This document shows positions 26,941-35,230 of a DNA stretch of 64,000 nucleotides, piece after piece. A program made the translations under genes and the position numbers. The notes under the pieces are model-generated. The model searched no databases, had not been told where the DNA came from, and worked only from the letters and a program-made list of their open reading frames with translations. Origin of the DNA: Allobosea sp. BK604. GTDB lineage: Bacteria > Pseudomonadota > Alphaproteobacteria > Rhizobiales > Beijerinckiaceae. The DNA is taken from the NCBI RefSeq assembly GCF_004341515.1, contig NZ_SLZF01000001.1, positions 806,001 to 870,000 on the forward strand, given 5' to 3'. Position 1 is the stretch's first letter, and the number at the start of each line of letters is the position of its first letter.

Positions 26941-28583
26941 GCGAAGAGCCCATGCATGAACCAAGGCGGATGGCTGGTTCCGGGCCCGTAAAGCCCGTCC
27001 CGATAGAGCCAGAAGCGCCGTCCATCCGATTGCTCGACACGATAATAGTCGCGCGTGGGCGCGAGGCTGCCGGTCGAAATCCACCATTCGGCCGCGATCC
27101 GCTCTGGCCCCTCCGCCTTGGCGACGTCGTGCACGGCCCGGCGCCAGCGGAAACGCGTCGGCGGCCCGTCCGGGACCTCGGCCAGGACCTCGATCGGCTC
27201 CGGCCGCGTCAGCAGGCGCAAGGGCCGTTCCGGCAGATCGACAGGTTCCGGCCAGGGCGGCGCAGTGCCAAGCCCCATCATCTCGCCATAGCGCAGGGCC
27301 GGCACAGAGAGTGCGGCACGTAGCGGATCATGTGTGTCCTGCGCCAGGAACCGCCTCACCCGTTGCGGCCCGAGCCGGGCCGAGAGTGCATTGGCGACTT
27401 CGGCCAGGGCTCGCTCCGCCACAATCTCATCCACGACATCATCGCCATTCCCGGTCGCGAGCGCTGCCTGATCAGGCAGCAACGGCCCGGTCGCGCCGGC
27501 CGAGAGCCGGATCAGGTCGAAGCCGAAGCCGGGATCGAGCGGGTCGGCCAGCGCATCGAGCTTCAAGGCAAAGAGCCGGTCGATCACCCGCGGCTCGCGC
27601 ACCGGCATGCCGGTCTCGACATTGATGCGACGCACCGCGCCGTCGCTTCGGAAGAAGCTCGCCTCGAACAGCTTTGCGCCCTCGCCGCGCGCTTCCAGCA
27701 TCTCCGACAGACTCTGCTCCAGCCCTGAGAGCGCCAGCCGGATGCCGGCCTCATGCGCCAGCGGCTCGGCGAAGCGCCGCTCCGCCATGCAGTCCGGCAG
27801 CGGCCGGCGCGGCGTAACCGCCTCCGGCAGCCGGCCGATGGCCATGTCCAGCCTGTCCAGAAGATCGCCGCCGAAACGAGCCGCGAGCGGCGCGCGCGGT
27901 CGCGTCTCGATATCGGCAATAGAGATGAGGCCCATGCGCGCGAGCCCCTGCTGGCGCGCCGCCGCGATGCCGAGCGCCGCCGCCGGCAGCGGCAGCAGCG
28001 CCTCCCCCTCCCCGCCAGGCGCGACGATGCCGCCCCGCCCATAGCGCGCCACGGCCCGGGCCGCGCCGGGTGTGCCGGCAATCGCTGCGCGGACCGTGAC
28101 AGCCTGCCGCTTCAGCCTTGTCAGGCAGTCGCGCCCCAGTTCAGCCTCGCCGCCGAAGAGATGGGCGCAGCCGGAAATGTCGAGCAGCAGCCCGTCCCCG
28201 CCGTCGAGCGCGACCAGCGGCGTATAGCGGTCGCACCAGTCGGCGATGGCTCCGAGGAGGACCGCGTCGGCAACGAGGTCCTCCTCGACCACGTCGAGGC
28301 GCGGGATCATTGCCCGCGCATCGGCAAGCGCCTTTCCCGTGACCAGACCGAGCGCTTCGGCGCGCGCATCGAGGCAGGTCAGGCGGAAGGCACCCTTCTC
28401 CTTGCCCACCACAACAAGAGGGCCAGGATCATCCGGAGACCCTCCTTGCCGCGGGCCAAGTTCCTGCGAACGCCCCCTCTGCGAGGTTGCCGGAGCGGAT
28501 GCGCCCCGGCTGCGCCTGATCCGGTCGACGGGCAGGCGTGGGAACCAGAGCGACAGGAAGCGGCTCGCGGAAGCTGTACGCAT
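26937..28583 (-). CDS. imuB: ImuB, inactive Y-family polymerase homologue
   Basis: Protein of 548 residues of the ImuB family, the hub that links DnaE2 and the beta clamp. The N-terminus RFLSLWFPRLPVDRIRR takes the place of the DxDxFFA active-site motif of true Y-family polymerases, so it should not polymerise. The palm-like region with GDGLLLDISGCAHLFGGE, the helix-hairpin region and a C-terminal segment rich in Trp and Arg are present. ATG 28583 lies 155 bases inside the imuA 3' end and is supported by the conserved N-terminal motif. The stop overlaps the dnaE2 start by four bases. Confidence 0.92.
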   Translation of the reverse strand: MRTASASRFLSLWFPRLPVDRIRRSRGASAPATSQRGRSQELGPRQGGSPDDPGPLVVVGKEKGAFRLTCLDARAEALGLVTGKALADARAMIPRLDVVEEDLVADAVLLGAIADWCDRYTPLVALDGGDGLLLDISGCAHLFGGEAELGRDCLTRLKRQAVTVRAAIAGTPGAARAVARYGRGGIVAPGGEGEALLPLPAAALGIAAARQQGLARMGLISIADIETRPRAPLAARFGGDLLDRLDMAIGRLPEAVTPRRPLPDCMAERRFAEPLAHEAGIRLALSGLEQSLSEMLEARGEGAKLFEASFFRSDGAVRRINVETGMPVREPRVIDRLFALKLDALADPLDPGFGFDLIRLSAGATGPLLPDQAALATGNGDDVVDEIVAERALAEVANALSARLGPQRVRRFLAQDTHDPLRAALSVPALRYGEMMGLGTAPPWPEPVDLPERPLRLLTRPEPIEVLAEVPDGPPTRFRWRRAVHDVAKAEGPERIAAEWWISTGSLAPTRDYYRVEQSDGRRFWLYRDGLYGPGTSHPPWFMHGLFA

Positions 28584-29271
28584 GACTATCCCACTCCATC
28601 AGCCAGCGCCCCGTCGCCCCATGGCGGTTGCGCGAGACCGTGACCGCAAAGCTCGGCCGGCCCGGCCCATGCGCCCGCACCCGGCCCGCCGAAGGCGCGG
28701 CCGAAACCTCCCAGCGCGTCACCGCCGCACTGGCCGCGATGCCGTCCCCGAGCCGCAGCAGGAGCGCCGTCACCCCCGCCTCGCGCGCCGCCAGCACCAG
28801 TCGCCGGCTGGCGGTGAGGTCGAGGCAGGACGGCGCGCCGTTGAGCTCGATCACCACCGCGCCGATGCCGGAGCGCCGGTCATTGCCGCGCGGAAAGGCA
28901 TCCTGAGCCGCCTTCAGCACGGCGAGCGCATCGCGCCCGCGCACCGAAAGCAGCCGCGCCGGATCGAGCCCGAAACCGGCGAGCCCCGGCGCATGCAGTT
29001 CTCCTCCCTCCACCCCGGCGGCATCCTGACGCAGCCAGACGACCGGCCGCCGTCCCAGTCGCGCCAGCAGCCCGGCGATGAAGCCGGAGGCGGCCGGCGC
29101 CTGCGACGGCGACGCGATGACCTCATGCAGCGCATGGCGCCTGAGGGGCCCCAAAGCCGCGTCGGCGGCGTCATGGCCGAGGCTGAAAGCCGCTTCCCCG
29201 CCCAGGGACGAGGCCGCGCTCTCCAGCCCGGCAATGCTCCGCCGCAGCGCGGTGACGGCCTGTTCGCTCAC
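28429..29271 (-). CDS. imuA: ImuA, RecA-like SOS mutagenesis protein
   Basis: Protein of 280 residues, first gene of the mutasome cassette. It has the RecA/SulA-like core with HALHEVIAS, GRRPVVWLRQD and the conserved C-terminal region GRWLMEWDSHAYSFREPL. The start is GTG at 29271, supported by GGAG eight bases upstream. A LexA box ends 16 bases before the start, next to the Shine-Dalgarno sequence. The last 155 bases overlap the 5' end of imuB in another frame; both ends carry recognisable family sequence, so the overlap is likely real. Confidence 0.88.
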   Translation of the reverse strand: MSEQAVTALRRSIAGLESAASSLGGEAAFSLGHDAADAALGPLRRHALHEVIASPSQAPAASGFIAGLLARLGRRPVVWLRQDAAGVEGGELHAPGLAGFGLDPARLLSVRGRDALAVLKAAQDAFPRGNDRRSGIGAVVIELNGAPSCLDLTASRRLVLAAREAGVTALLLRLGDGIAASAAVTRWEVSAAPSAGRVRAHGPGRPSFAVTVSRNRHGATGRWLMEWDSHAYSFREPLPVALVPTPARRPDQAQPGRIRSGNLAEGAFAGTWPAARRVSG

Positions 29272-29287
29272 CTCGCCAGCTCCATAT

Positions 29288-29302
29288 GTTCCTATTTTGT
29301 TC
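29288..29302. promoter_or_regulatory. LexA (SOS) box of imuA-imuB-dnaE2
   Basis: GTTCCTATTTTGTTC is an exact match to the alphaproteobacterial LexA site GTTC-N7-GTTC. It lies 16 bases upstream of the imuA start and abuts the Shine-Dalgarno region, so bound LexA should block transcription. The identity of the regulated genes (SOS mutasome) agrees with the site. Confidence 0.92.
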
Positions 29303-29384
29303 TTTATGACTCCGCCCCGCGGGACGAGTCAACAGAGCGTTTCCGGCTCCGTCGGCAGCCTCATGGTTAAGCGCTGGTTGCTGC

Positions 29385-29402
29385 TGTCACTGCCCTGTCA
29401 TC
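29385..29402 (+). promoter_or_regulatory. PHO box upstream of phnC
   Basis: Two seven-base direct repeats, CTGTCAC and CTGTCAT, are separated by four bases (TGCC). This matches the PhoB binding consensus, which is conserved in rhizobia and enterics. It lies 103 bases before the phnC start, in the same 234-bp region that carries the LexA box for the divergent imuA. It indicates phosphate-starvation induction of phosphonate uptake. Confidence 0.88.
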
Positions 29403-29505
29403 TGCCGCCGATACCGCTTTGCGCACTGCTAAGGTTACAGCCTCGGACAGAGCGACCAGCCATGCCTACTGGTCGGCCTAGTCATTTTCGGACGAGAGAC
29501 CGTTC

Positions 29506-30324
29506 ATGCTGCGTATCGAAGGCCTGACCAAGCGCTTCGGCGGCAAGGCTGCCGTGGACAGCATCTCGCTGACGATCCCGAAAGGCGAGATGATCGGCGT
29601 CATCGGCCGTTCTGGAGCCGGCAAATCAACCTTGCTGCGCATGCTGAACCGCCTGGCGGAGCCGAGCGACGGACGCATCATCTGCGAGGAACGCGACGTC
29701 ACCGCCCTCAAGGGCGCGGCGCTGCGGGCCTGGCGCCGCGACACCGCGATGATCTTCCAGCAGTTCAACCTGGTCGGCCGGCTCGACGTGCTGACAAATG
29801 TCCTGCTCGGCCGTCTCAACCACCGCTCCGTCCCGTTGACGCTGATCAAGAGCTTCTCACAGGACGACAAGATCCGCGCCATCGCCGCGCTCGAGCGGCT
29901 CGACATGGGCCATCTCCTCGCCCAGCGCGCCGAGACGCTCTCGGGCGGCCAGCAGCAGCGCGTCGCCATCGCCCGCGCCCTGGTGCAGGAGCCCAAGATC
30001 ATCCTCGCCGACGAGCCGATCGCCTCGCTCGACCCGCGCAACACCCAGGTCGTGATGGACGCCCTCTTCCGCATCAATCGCGAGGACGGGATCACGGTCA
30101 TGTGCAACCTGCACGACCTCGATATCGCTGCGAAATACTGCGACCGGCTGATCGGCATGGCCGGCGGCAAGGTCGTGTTCGACGACGTGCCGCAGGCCCT
30201 TACCCGCGAGGTCGCGGCCGAGCTCTACGGCATCGAGGCGAAGGATGCCGGCGCCGAGGCGCTCGATGCGCTCGACGCGATCGCGCTGGCCGAGGCCAAG
30301 CGCGCCAAACAGAACGTCACCTGA
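29506..30324 (+). CDS. phnC: Phosphonate ABC transporter ATP-binding protein PhnC
   Basis: ATPase subunit of 272 residues. Walker [12 protein letters not shown], signature [15 protein letters not shown] and Walker [14 protein letters not shown] are all intact. The family-typical [17 protein letters not shown] opens the protein and [15 protein letters not shown] includes the H-loop. It energises import with PhnD and the two PhnE permeases that follow. A PHO box lies about 100 bases upstream, so the gene probably heads the transport operon. It starts at the first plausible ATG, after the AT-richer TCATTTTCGG stretch. Confidence 0.95.
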   Translation: MLRIEGLTKRFGGKAAVDSISLTIPKGEMIGVIGRSGAGKSTLLRMLNRLAEPSDGRIICEERDVTALKGAALRAWRRDTAMIFQQFNLVGRLDVLTNVLLGRLNHRSVPLTLIKSFSQDDKIRAIAALERLDMGHLLAQRAETLSGGQQQRVAIARALVQEPKIILADEPIASLDPRNTQVVMDALFRINREDGITVMCNLHDLDIAAKYCDRLIGMAGGKVVFDDVPQALTREVAAELYGIEAKDAGAEALDALDAIALAEAKRAKQNVT

Positions 30325-30386
30325 GCGGGCAGTCCGCCGGGAACGCCTAAGCCTGAAGTTTAGCAGCATATCCAAAGGAGCAGACC

Positions 30387-31304
30387 ATGCTGACCCGTCG
30401 CCATACCCTCAAGCTGGCCGCCGCCGGCCTCGCCGCGAGCGCCGCCCCGGCTTTCGCCCAGGAAGACTGGAAGGCCAAGTACCCGGAGCTGATCTTCGCG
30501 ATCATCCCGGCCGAGAACGCCTCGGGCGTCGTCGAGCGCTATACCCCCTTCATCAACTACCTCTCGAAGGAGCTCGGCACCAAGGTCACCCTGCGCATCG
30601 CCAATGACTATGCGGCGATCATCGAGGGCCAGCGCGCCGGCAATATCCATATCGGCATGTACGGCCCCGCTTCCTTCGCCCGCGCCCTGATGACCGGCGC
30701 CAAGATCGACGCCTTCGCCATCGAGACCAACATCGACGGCACCAAGGGCTACTACTCGGTCTTCTACGTGAAGAAGGACTCGCCCTACCAGAAGATCGAA
30801 GACCTGAAGGGCAAGAACCTCGGCCTCGTCGACCCGAACTCGACCTCGGGCAACAATGTGCCGCGCTTCGCGCTGAACAGCATGAAGATCGATCCGGAGT
30901 CCTTCTTCTCGAAGGTCGTCTATACCGGAAGCCACGAGAACGCGATCATCGCCCTGCAGCAGGGCACGGTCGACATCGCCGCCAACTGGTGGAACGACGA
31001 GCAGGAGTCGAACCTGCTGCGCATGGCCCGCAAGAACATGGCCAAGGCCGAGGACTTCCGCATCATCTACAAGTCCGAGCAGATCGTGAACTCGCCGATG
31101 GCGTATCTCACGACCCTGCCCGAGGCTCTGCGCGCCAAGATCCGCGACGCCGTCCTCAACATCGCGACCAAGGACAAGGCCGCTTTCGACAAGATCTATG
31201 AAGGCAAGCAGGGCCCGCTCGTCGCCGTCGACAACAAGGCCTACGACCCGATCATCGAGCTGAACAAGTTCGTCGACGAACTGCGCAAGAAGAAGTCCTC
31301 GTAA
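30387..31304 (+). CDS. phnD: Phosphonate ABC transporter substrate-binding protein PhnD
   Basis: Periplasmic binding protein of 305 residues. The signal peptide begins MLTRRHTLKLAAAGLAASAA with a twin arginine and probable cleavage after AFAQ. The mature protein has the PhnD features: FAIIPAENASGVVERYTPF, the ligand-loop GMYGPASFARAL and the second-lobe STSGNNVPRF, which binds the phosphonate group in relatives. The gene follows phnC by 62 bases and has AAAGGAG just upstream of the ATG. A family B repeat separates it from phnE. Confidence 0.94.
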   Translation: MLTRRHTLKLAAAGLAASAAPAFAQEDWKAKYPELIFAIIPAENASGVVERYTPFINYLSKELGTKVTLRIANDYAAIIEGQRAGNIHIGMYGPASFARALMTGAKIDAFAIETNIDGTKGYYSVFYVKKDSPYQKIEDLKGKNLGLVDPNSTSGNNVPRFALNSMKIDPESFFSKVVYTGSHENAIIALQQGTVDIAANWWNDEQESNLLRMARKNMAKAEDFRIIYKSEQIVNSPMAYLTTLPEALRAKIRDAVLNIATKDKAAFDKIYEGKQGPLVAVDNKAYDPIIELNKFVDELRKKKSS

Positions 31305-31320
31305 GACTTCACACCCTCTG

Positions 31321-31430
31321 CCCGTCATGGTCGTCCTCGGGCTTGTCCCGAGGATCATCCCGACCATCCACGTATTCGCCCCTCGCGGGCACAAGACGTG
31401 GATGCTCGCCACAAGGGCGAGCATGACGGG
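31321..31430. repeat. Dispersed palindromic repeat, family B, copy 2
   Basis: Ends CCCGTCATG and CATGACGGG form a perfect nine-base inverted repeat. Internal words GACCATCCACGT, GACGTGGATG and GCCACAAGGGCGAGC are shared with copies 1 and 3. It lies between phnD and phnE inside the transport operon. There it could stabilise the phnCD part of the mRNA and favour binding protein over permease, as known for hairpins in other ABC operons. Confidence 0.85.
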
Positions 31431-31477
31431 GAGCGGCGCTCCCGCCGCTGACAGATTTCCCCGGCGACGGACCGTCC

Positions 31478-32356
31478 ATGACCCTCGCGATCGACCATAA
31501 CGACCCGACCCTGCGCGGCCACGCCGAGGCTTACAGCCGCGAGATGGCGGCCAAGCGCCGCCAGACGCTGCTCGGCGCCGTGGTCTTCATCGCCTGTGTC
31601 CTGCTCGCCGCCTATGGCGCCGAGGTCGATCCGGCCAAGTTCGCCGAGAACGCCTGGCGCTTCCCGAAATATATTCTCGAGATCATGCCGACGCTGCGCC
31701 CGGCGACTTTCTTCAGCGACCTGAAGGAATGGTACTGGAACCTCAACGGCTGGCTCAAGCTGCTCTGGCAGACCCTGCTGATCGCCTATGTCGGCACCTT
31801 GCTCGGCGCCGTCGGCGGTTTCCTGCTCTGCTTCACCGCCTCCGCCAATCTCGGCTCCGGCTGGGTTCGCTGGGGCACGCGGCGCTTCCTCGAATTCTGC
31901 CGCACCGTGCCGGAGATCGTCTTCGCGCTGATCTTCGTCATCGCCTTCGGCCTCGGCCCGCTGCCCGGCGTGCTCGCCATCGCCATCCACACCATGGGCG
32001 CGATGGGCAAGCTCTTCTCCGAGGTGGTCGAGAATATCGACATGAAGCCGGTCGACGGCATGACCGCGACCGGCGCGACCTGGTGGCAGACCATCCGTTT
32101 CGCCGTGGTGCCGCAGGTCCTGTCCAATTTCGCCAGCTACGCGCTGCTGCGCTTCGAGATCAACGTCCGCGGCGCCTCGATCATGGGCTTCGTCGGCGCC
32201 GGCGGCATCGGCCAGGACCTGATCGAAGCCATCCGCAAGTTCTACTTCACCGATGTCAGCGCCATCCTGTTCCTGATCATCCTCACGGTGATGCTGATCG
32301 ATTACGGCACCGAGCGCCTGCGCCACGCGCTGCTCAGCCTGGAGCACCGCCAATGA
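31478..32356 (+). CDS. phnE: Phosphonate ABC transporter permease PhnE, first copy
   Basis: Membrane permease of 292 residues with an N-terminal cytoplasmic part, a first helix at about 28-48 and a cluster of helices between 90 and 285. The EAA loop is in VENIDMKPVDGMTATGATWWQTIRFAVVPQ, and GFVGAGGIGQDL is the family signature. It pairs with the second PhnE downstream, whose start overlaps its stop (ATGA). The two make the heterodimeric membrane pore fed by PhnD. Confidence 0.93.
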   Translation: MTLAIDHNDPTLRGHAEAYSREMAAKRRQTLLGAVVFIACVLLAAYGAEVDPAKFAENAWRFPKYILEIMPTLRPATFFSDLKEWYWNLNGWLKLLWQTLLIAYVGTLLGAVGGFLLCFTASANLGSGWVRWGTRRFLEFCRTVPEIVFALIFVIAFGLGPLPGVLAIAIHTMGAMGKLFSEVVENIDMKPVDGMTATGATWWQTIRFAVVPQVLSNFASYALLRFEINVRGASIMGFVGAGGIGQDLIEAIRKFYFTDVSAILFLIILTVMLIDYGTERLRHALLSLEHRQ

Positions 32357-33207
32357 GCCTCGCCCTCTCCACCACCGAGCGCAGCGAGCTGATCGCCCGG
32401 CACCAGGGCGCGATCGACGGCTCGCTCAAGACCAAGCTCATCACGATCGGCGTCATCGCCGGCATGGTCGCGCTCTTCGTCTACGCGCTGACCACTTTCG
32501 AGCTCGATTTCTGGCGCATCATCAACGGCTTCAGCAGCCTCGGCAAATTCGTCGTGCTGATGCTGCCGCCCGATCCCGGCTCCCTCACCCGTGCCATCAT
32601 CTTCGTCAAGGCGCTGTTCGAGACCATCGCCATCGCCTTCCTCGGCACCATCCTGGCGGCGATACTGGCCTTCCCGCTCGGCTTCCTCGCCGCCAAGAAC
32701 GTCGTCGCCAACCGCATCGTGCATTTCCTGGCGCGGCGCTCGCTCGATACGGTGCGCGGCGTCGATGCGCTGATCTGGGCGCTGATCTGGGTCAATGTCG
32801 TGGGTCTCGGCCCCTTCGCCGGCATGCTCGCGATCATGACCAGCGATCTCGGCGCCTTCGGCAAGCTCTATTCCGAAGCGATCGAATCCGCCGACAAGAA
32901 GGCGGTCGAGGGCGTCACCTCCTCGGGCGGCAACAAACTGCACGAGATCCGCTTCGGCCTGATCCCGCAGGTCCTGCCGGTCATCGCCAGCCAGGTGCTC
33001 TACTTCATCGAGTCGAATACCCGCTCTTCGACCATCATCGGCATCGTCGGCGCCGGTGGCATCGGACTGCACCTGGCCGAGACCATCCGCACGCTCGAAT
33101 GGCAGCAGGCCTCCTTCGTCATCCTGCTCGTGCTGGTCGCGGTCAGCGTCATCGACCTGATCTCGAACAGGCTGCGCTTCGCCATCATCGGCAAGCGCGC
33201 CGTCTGA
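32353..33207 (+). CDS. phnE: Phosphonate ABC transporter permease PhnE, second copy
   Basis: Second permease of 284 residues. ATG 32353 overlaps the stop of the first phnE by four bases; an open frame runs further upstream but only as a shadow. The EAA-like loop is SADKKAVEGVTSSGGNKLHEIRFGLIPQ and the end signature is GIVGAGGIGLHLAETI. A long N-terminal cytoplasmic segment (28 residues) precedes the first helix. The 159-base region to the convergent phnF holds a weak hairpin near 33216-33234 (CGGCC / GGCCG) that may end this transcript. Confidence 0.93.
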   Translation: MSLALSTTERSELIARHQGAIDGSLKTKLITIGVIAGMVALFVYALTTFELDFWRIINGFSSLGKFVVLMLPPDPGSLTRAIIFVKALFETIAIAFLGTILAAILAFPLGFLAAKNVVANRIVHFLARRSLDTVRGVDALIWALIWVNVVGLGPFAGMLAIMTSDLGAFGKLYSEAIESADKKAVEGVTSSGGNKLHEIRFGLIPQVLPVIASQVLYFIESNTRSSTIIGIVGAGGIGLHLAETIRTLEWQQASFVILLVLVAVSVIDLISNRLRFAIIGKRAV

Positions 33208-33366
33208 CCGAACGGCGGCCCGTCTGAGAGGCCGATTGAGAATTCGCTGGCGTGAGTCGGCTGGCCTGGTCGTCGAGAACCGGAGCGGAGCGGACTAATG
33301 TCCGTGAGCACCGGAAGCGCGGGCAACCGCGTCAGACGGCCGCGCCAGTAGAATTCGCAACGGCCT

Positions 33367-34107
33367 CTACCGGTCCTCGAACGGCTCTACGACCATCTCC
33401 ATCCGCTCGCCGGCAAAAATGCCGTCGATCAGATGGATCGGCGTCAGGTCCGGCAGCGCATCGACGGCCTTCGACACCATCACCGCCGCGCCCGGCTCGA
33501 CCTTCAGCAGCAGCGCCTCGCGTTCGGTCGCCAGCCGCGCCGAAAGCCGCGTCGAGAGACGCACATAATCGGGGATGCCGCTCGCCTTGAAGGCCGCGGT
33601 GATCGACGAACCGGCCTTGACCAGCACCTGGTCGAAATTCGGGAACCGCGCCACCGGCAGTAAATGGATGCCGGTGCTGACCGGAATGCCGCCGGCCAGG
33701 CTCAGCGTCTCGATCTGCCAGAGCGGCGAGCCGGTCTCGAGCCGTAGCGCCGCGCAGGCCTCGGGCTCGCCCTGCACGATCTCCGCCCCCAGCATCGAGC
33801 CCGCCACGGAAATGCCGGCCGCGCCGAAATTGGTGCGCATGCTGACACGCCGGCCAATGCGATAGGGAAAGCGCGGCGCCGTCACCTGCGTGCCACGCCC
33901 GCGCGAGACGGTGACGAGGCCGCGGTCGGCGAGATGCCGGAAGGCCTGGCGGACGGTATGCCGATGCACGCCATAGCGCTCGGCCAGCGCCAGCGAGGAG
34001 GGCAAGGTCGCGCCTTCCTGGTAGTCGCCGCGGCCGATCGCAGCCTCCAGCTCGTCGGCAATGCGCCGCCAGGCCGTCGCCGCCTCGCTGACTGTCGCAT
34101 CCGTCAT
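33367..34107 (-). CDS. phnF: GntR/HutC family repressor PhnF
   Basis: Regulator of 246 residues, divergent from phnG. The N-terminal winged HTH (about residues 12-75) has LPSSLALAERYGVHRHTVRQAFRHLADRGLVTVSRGRGT, given here as its two parts LPSSLALAERYGVHRHT and LADRGLVTVSRGRGT. The C-terminal UTRA ligand domain runs from about residue 90 to the end. I chose ATG 34107; the upstream in-frame TTG codons lack a better ribosome site. It lies between the transport and the lyase genes, and two GTNTAGAC palindromes sit between its start and phnG. It probably represses phnG-M when no phosphonate-derived ligand is present. Confidence 0.92.
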   Translation of the reverse strand: MTDATVSEAATAWRRIADELEAAIGRGDYQEGATLPSSLALAERYGVHRHTVRQAFRHLADRGLVTVSRGRGTQVTAPRFPYRIGRRVSMRTNFGAAGISVAGSMLGAEIVQGEPEACAALRLETGSPLWQIETLSLAGGIPVSTGIHLLPVARFPNFDQVLVKAGSSITAAFKASGIPDYVRLSTRLSARLATEREALLLKVEPGAAVMVSKAVDALPDLTPIHLIDGIFAGERMEMVVEPFEDR

Positions 34108-34125
34108 CAAAATTTCATCCAAAAT

Positions 34126-34167
34126 GTATAGACCTTTTCCGTCAACGCCCCTATCTTAGTCTAGACT
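34126..34167. promoter_or_regulatory. Pair of candidate PhnF operators
   Basis: GTATAGAC (34126-34133) and GTCTAGAC (34159-34166, within the perfect palindrome AGTCTAGACT) match the GTNTAGAC core of HutC-type GntR operators, such as those described for PhnF and NagR. Their centres are 33 bases apart, about three helical turns, in the region between phnF and phnG. This suits cooperative repression of both promoters. Confidence 0.7.
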
Positions 34168-34193
34168 TTTAAGCCTGACCAGAGAGCGTCTCG

Positions 34194-34634
34194 ATGAGCG
34201 AAACATCCACCAGGCAGCGATGGCTGGCAACGCTGGCCCGGGCCTCCCGCAGCGAGATCGAGGTTCTTGCCAGCAGACTCGGTCACGTGCCGTCCCATGA
34301 AATCCTCAAGGCGCCCGAAACCGGCACGGTCATGGTCGAGGGCCGCGCCGGCGGCGCCGGCCGCCGCTTCAACCTCGGGGAGGCGACGGTGACACGCTGC
34401 GTCGTGCGACTCGCTGATGGTGCCATGGGCTTTTCCTACGCCCTTGGCCGCGATGGTCGCAAGGCGCGCCTCGCCGCGGTGATCGACGGGCTGCTGCAAA
34501 CCGAAGCCGAGAGCGGCCCGCTGCATGGCGGCATCGCCGAGCTGGCGGCGCGGCAGGAGGCGGCGCGCGAGCTCGCCTCGCGCAAGGCGGCTGCCACCAA
34601 GGTCGATTTCTTCACCATGGTCAGGGGCGAGTGA
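34194..34634 (+). CDS. phnG: C-P lyase subunit PhnG
   Basis: Subunit of the PhnGHIJ core complex, 146 residues. It begins with RQRWLATLARASRSEI and contains EGRAGGAGRRFNLGEATVTRCVVRL, the most conserved part of the family, split as EGRAGGAGRRFNLGE and ATVTRCVVRL. The C-terminal helix is basic and Ala-rich, ending in TKVDFFTMVRGE. With PhnI it supports transfer of phosphonate to ATP to give ribose triphosphonate. First gene of the lyase operon; stop and phnH start overlap by one base (TGATG). Confidence 0.93.
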   Translation: MSETSTRQRWLATLARASRSEIEVLASRLGHVPSHEILKAPETGTVMVEGRAGGAGRRFNLGEATVTRCVVRLADGAMGFSYALGRDGRKARLAAVIDGLLQTEAESGPLHGGIAELAARQEAARELASRKAAATKVDFFTMVRGE

Positions 34635-35230
34635 TGCAGGTGACGATCTCCCCCGGCTTTTCAGATCCGGTCTTCCAGTCGCAGGCCGCCTTCCGGGCGC
34701 TGCTGAATGCACTGGCCGAGCCCGGCCTCGTTCAGCAGGTCGCGCCCGGCTTCGCCGCGCCGGAAGGCCTCGAGCCTGCCACCGCCATCGCCCTGCTGAC
34801 GCTGGCCGATTACGAAACGCCGATCTGGCTGCCGCCTGCCCTGCGCGACGGACCGGCCGGCGCCTGGCTGCGTTTCCATTGCGGCGCGGCCCTGGTCGAC
34901 GAACCGGCGCAGGCCAGCTTCGCGGTGATCGACGGCATGACATCCAGCCCGCTCCTTGCCGATTTCAACCCCGGCACCGATCAGTTCCCCGACCGCTCCA
35001 CGACCGTGCTGGTGCAATGCGCCGCCCTGGGCGGTGGCGACAGCGTGACCCTGTCCGGCCCCGGCATCGCCGGAAGCCGCGAGATCGCCCCGACCGGTCT
35101 GCGCCCCGGCTTCTGGGCCGAGCTCACTGAGAATGCCGAGCTCTACCCGCTCGGAATCGACGTCATCCTGAGCCATGGCGAGGCCGTCATCGGCCTGCCG
35201 CGCTCGACCCAGATCGTGGAGACCCGCTGA
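34634..35230 (+). CDS. phnH: C-P lyase subunit PhnH
   Basis: Core subunit of 198 residues, a PLP-fold-like protein without cofactor in studied relatives. The N-terminal motif SDPVFQSQAAFRALLNALAEPG and the C-terminal PLGIDVILSHGEAVIGLPRST are family hallmarks, given here as FQSQAAFRALLNALAEPG and VILSHGEAVIGLPRS. It forms the PhnGHIJ complex. ATG 34634 overlaps the phnG stop by one base, and its own stop overlaps phnI likewise, indicating tight translational coupling and roughly equal amounts of subunits. Confidence 0.93.
   Translation: MQVTISPGFSDPVFQSQAAFRALLNALAEPGLVQQVAPGFAAPEGLEPATAIALLTLADYETPIWLPPALRDGPAGAWLRFHCGAALVDEPAQASFAVIDGMTSSPLLADFNPGTDQFPDRSTTVLVQCAALGGGDSVTLSGPGIAGSREIAPTGLRPGFWAELTENAELYPLGIDVILSHGEAVIGLPRSTQIVETR

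Noticed and set aside
25219..26991. Open frame of 590 codons opposite dnaE2
   Set aside because: No recognisable motif; the polymerase motifs on the minus strand are complete.
31729..33207. A 492-residue fused permease instead of two PhnE proteins
   Set aside because: The upstream 208 codons are the out-of-frame reading of the first phnE. ATG 32353 with the ATGA overlap gives a normal second PhnE.
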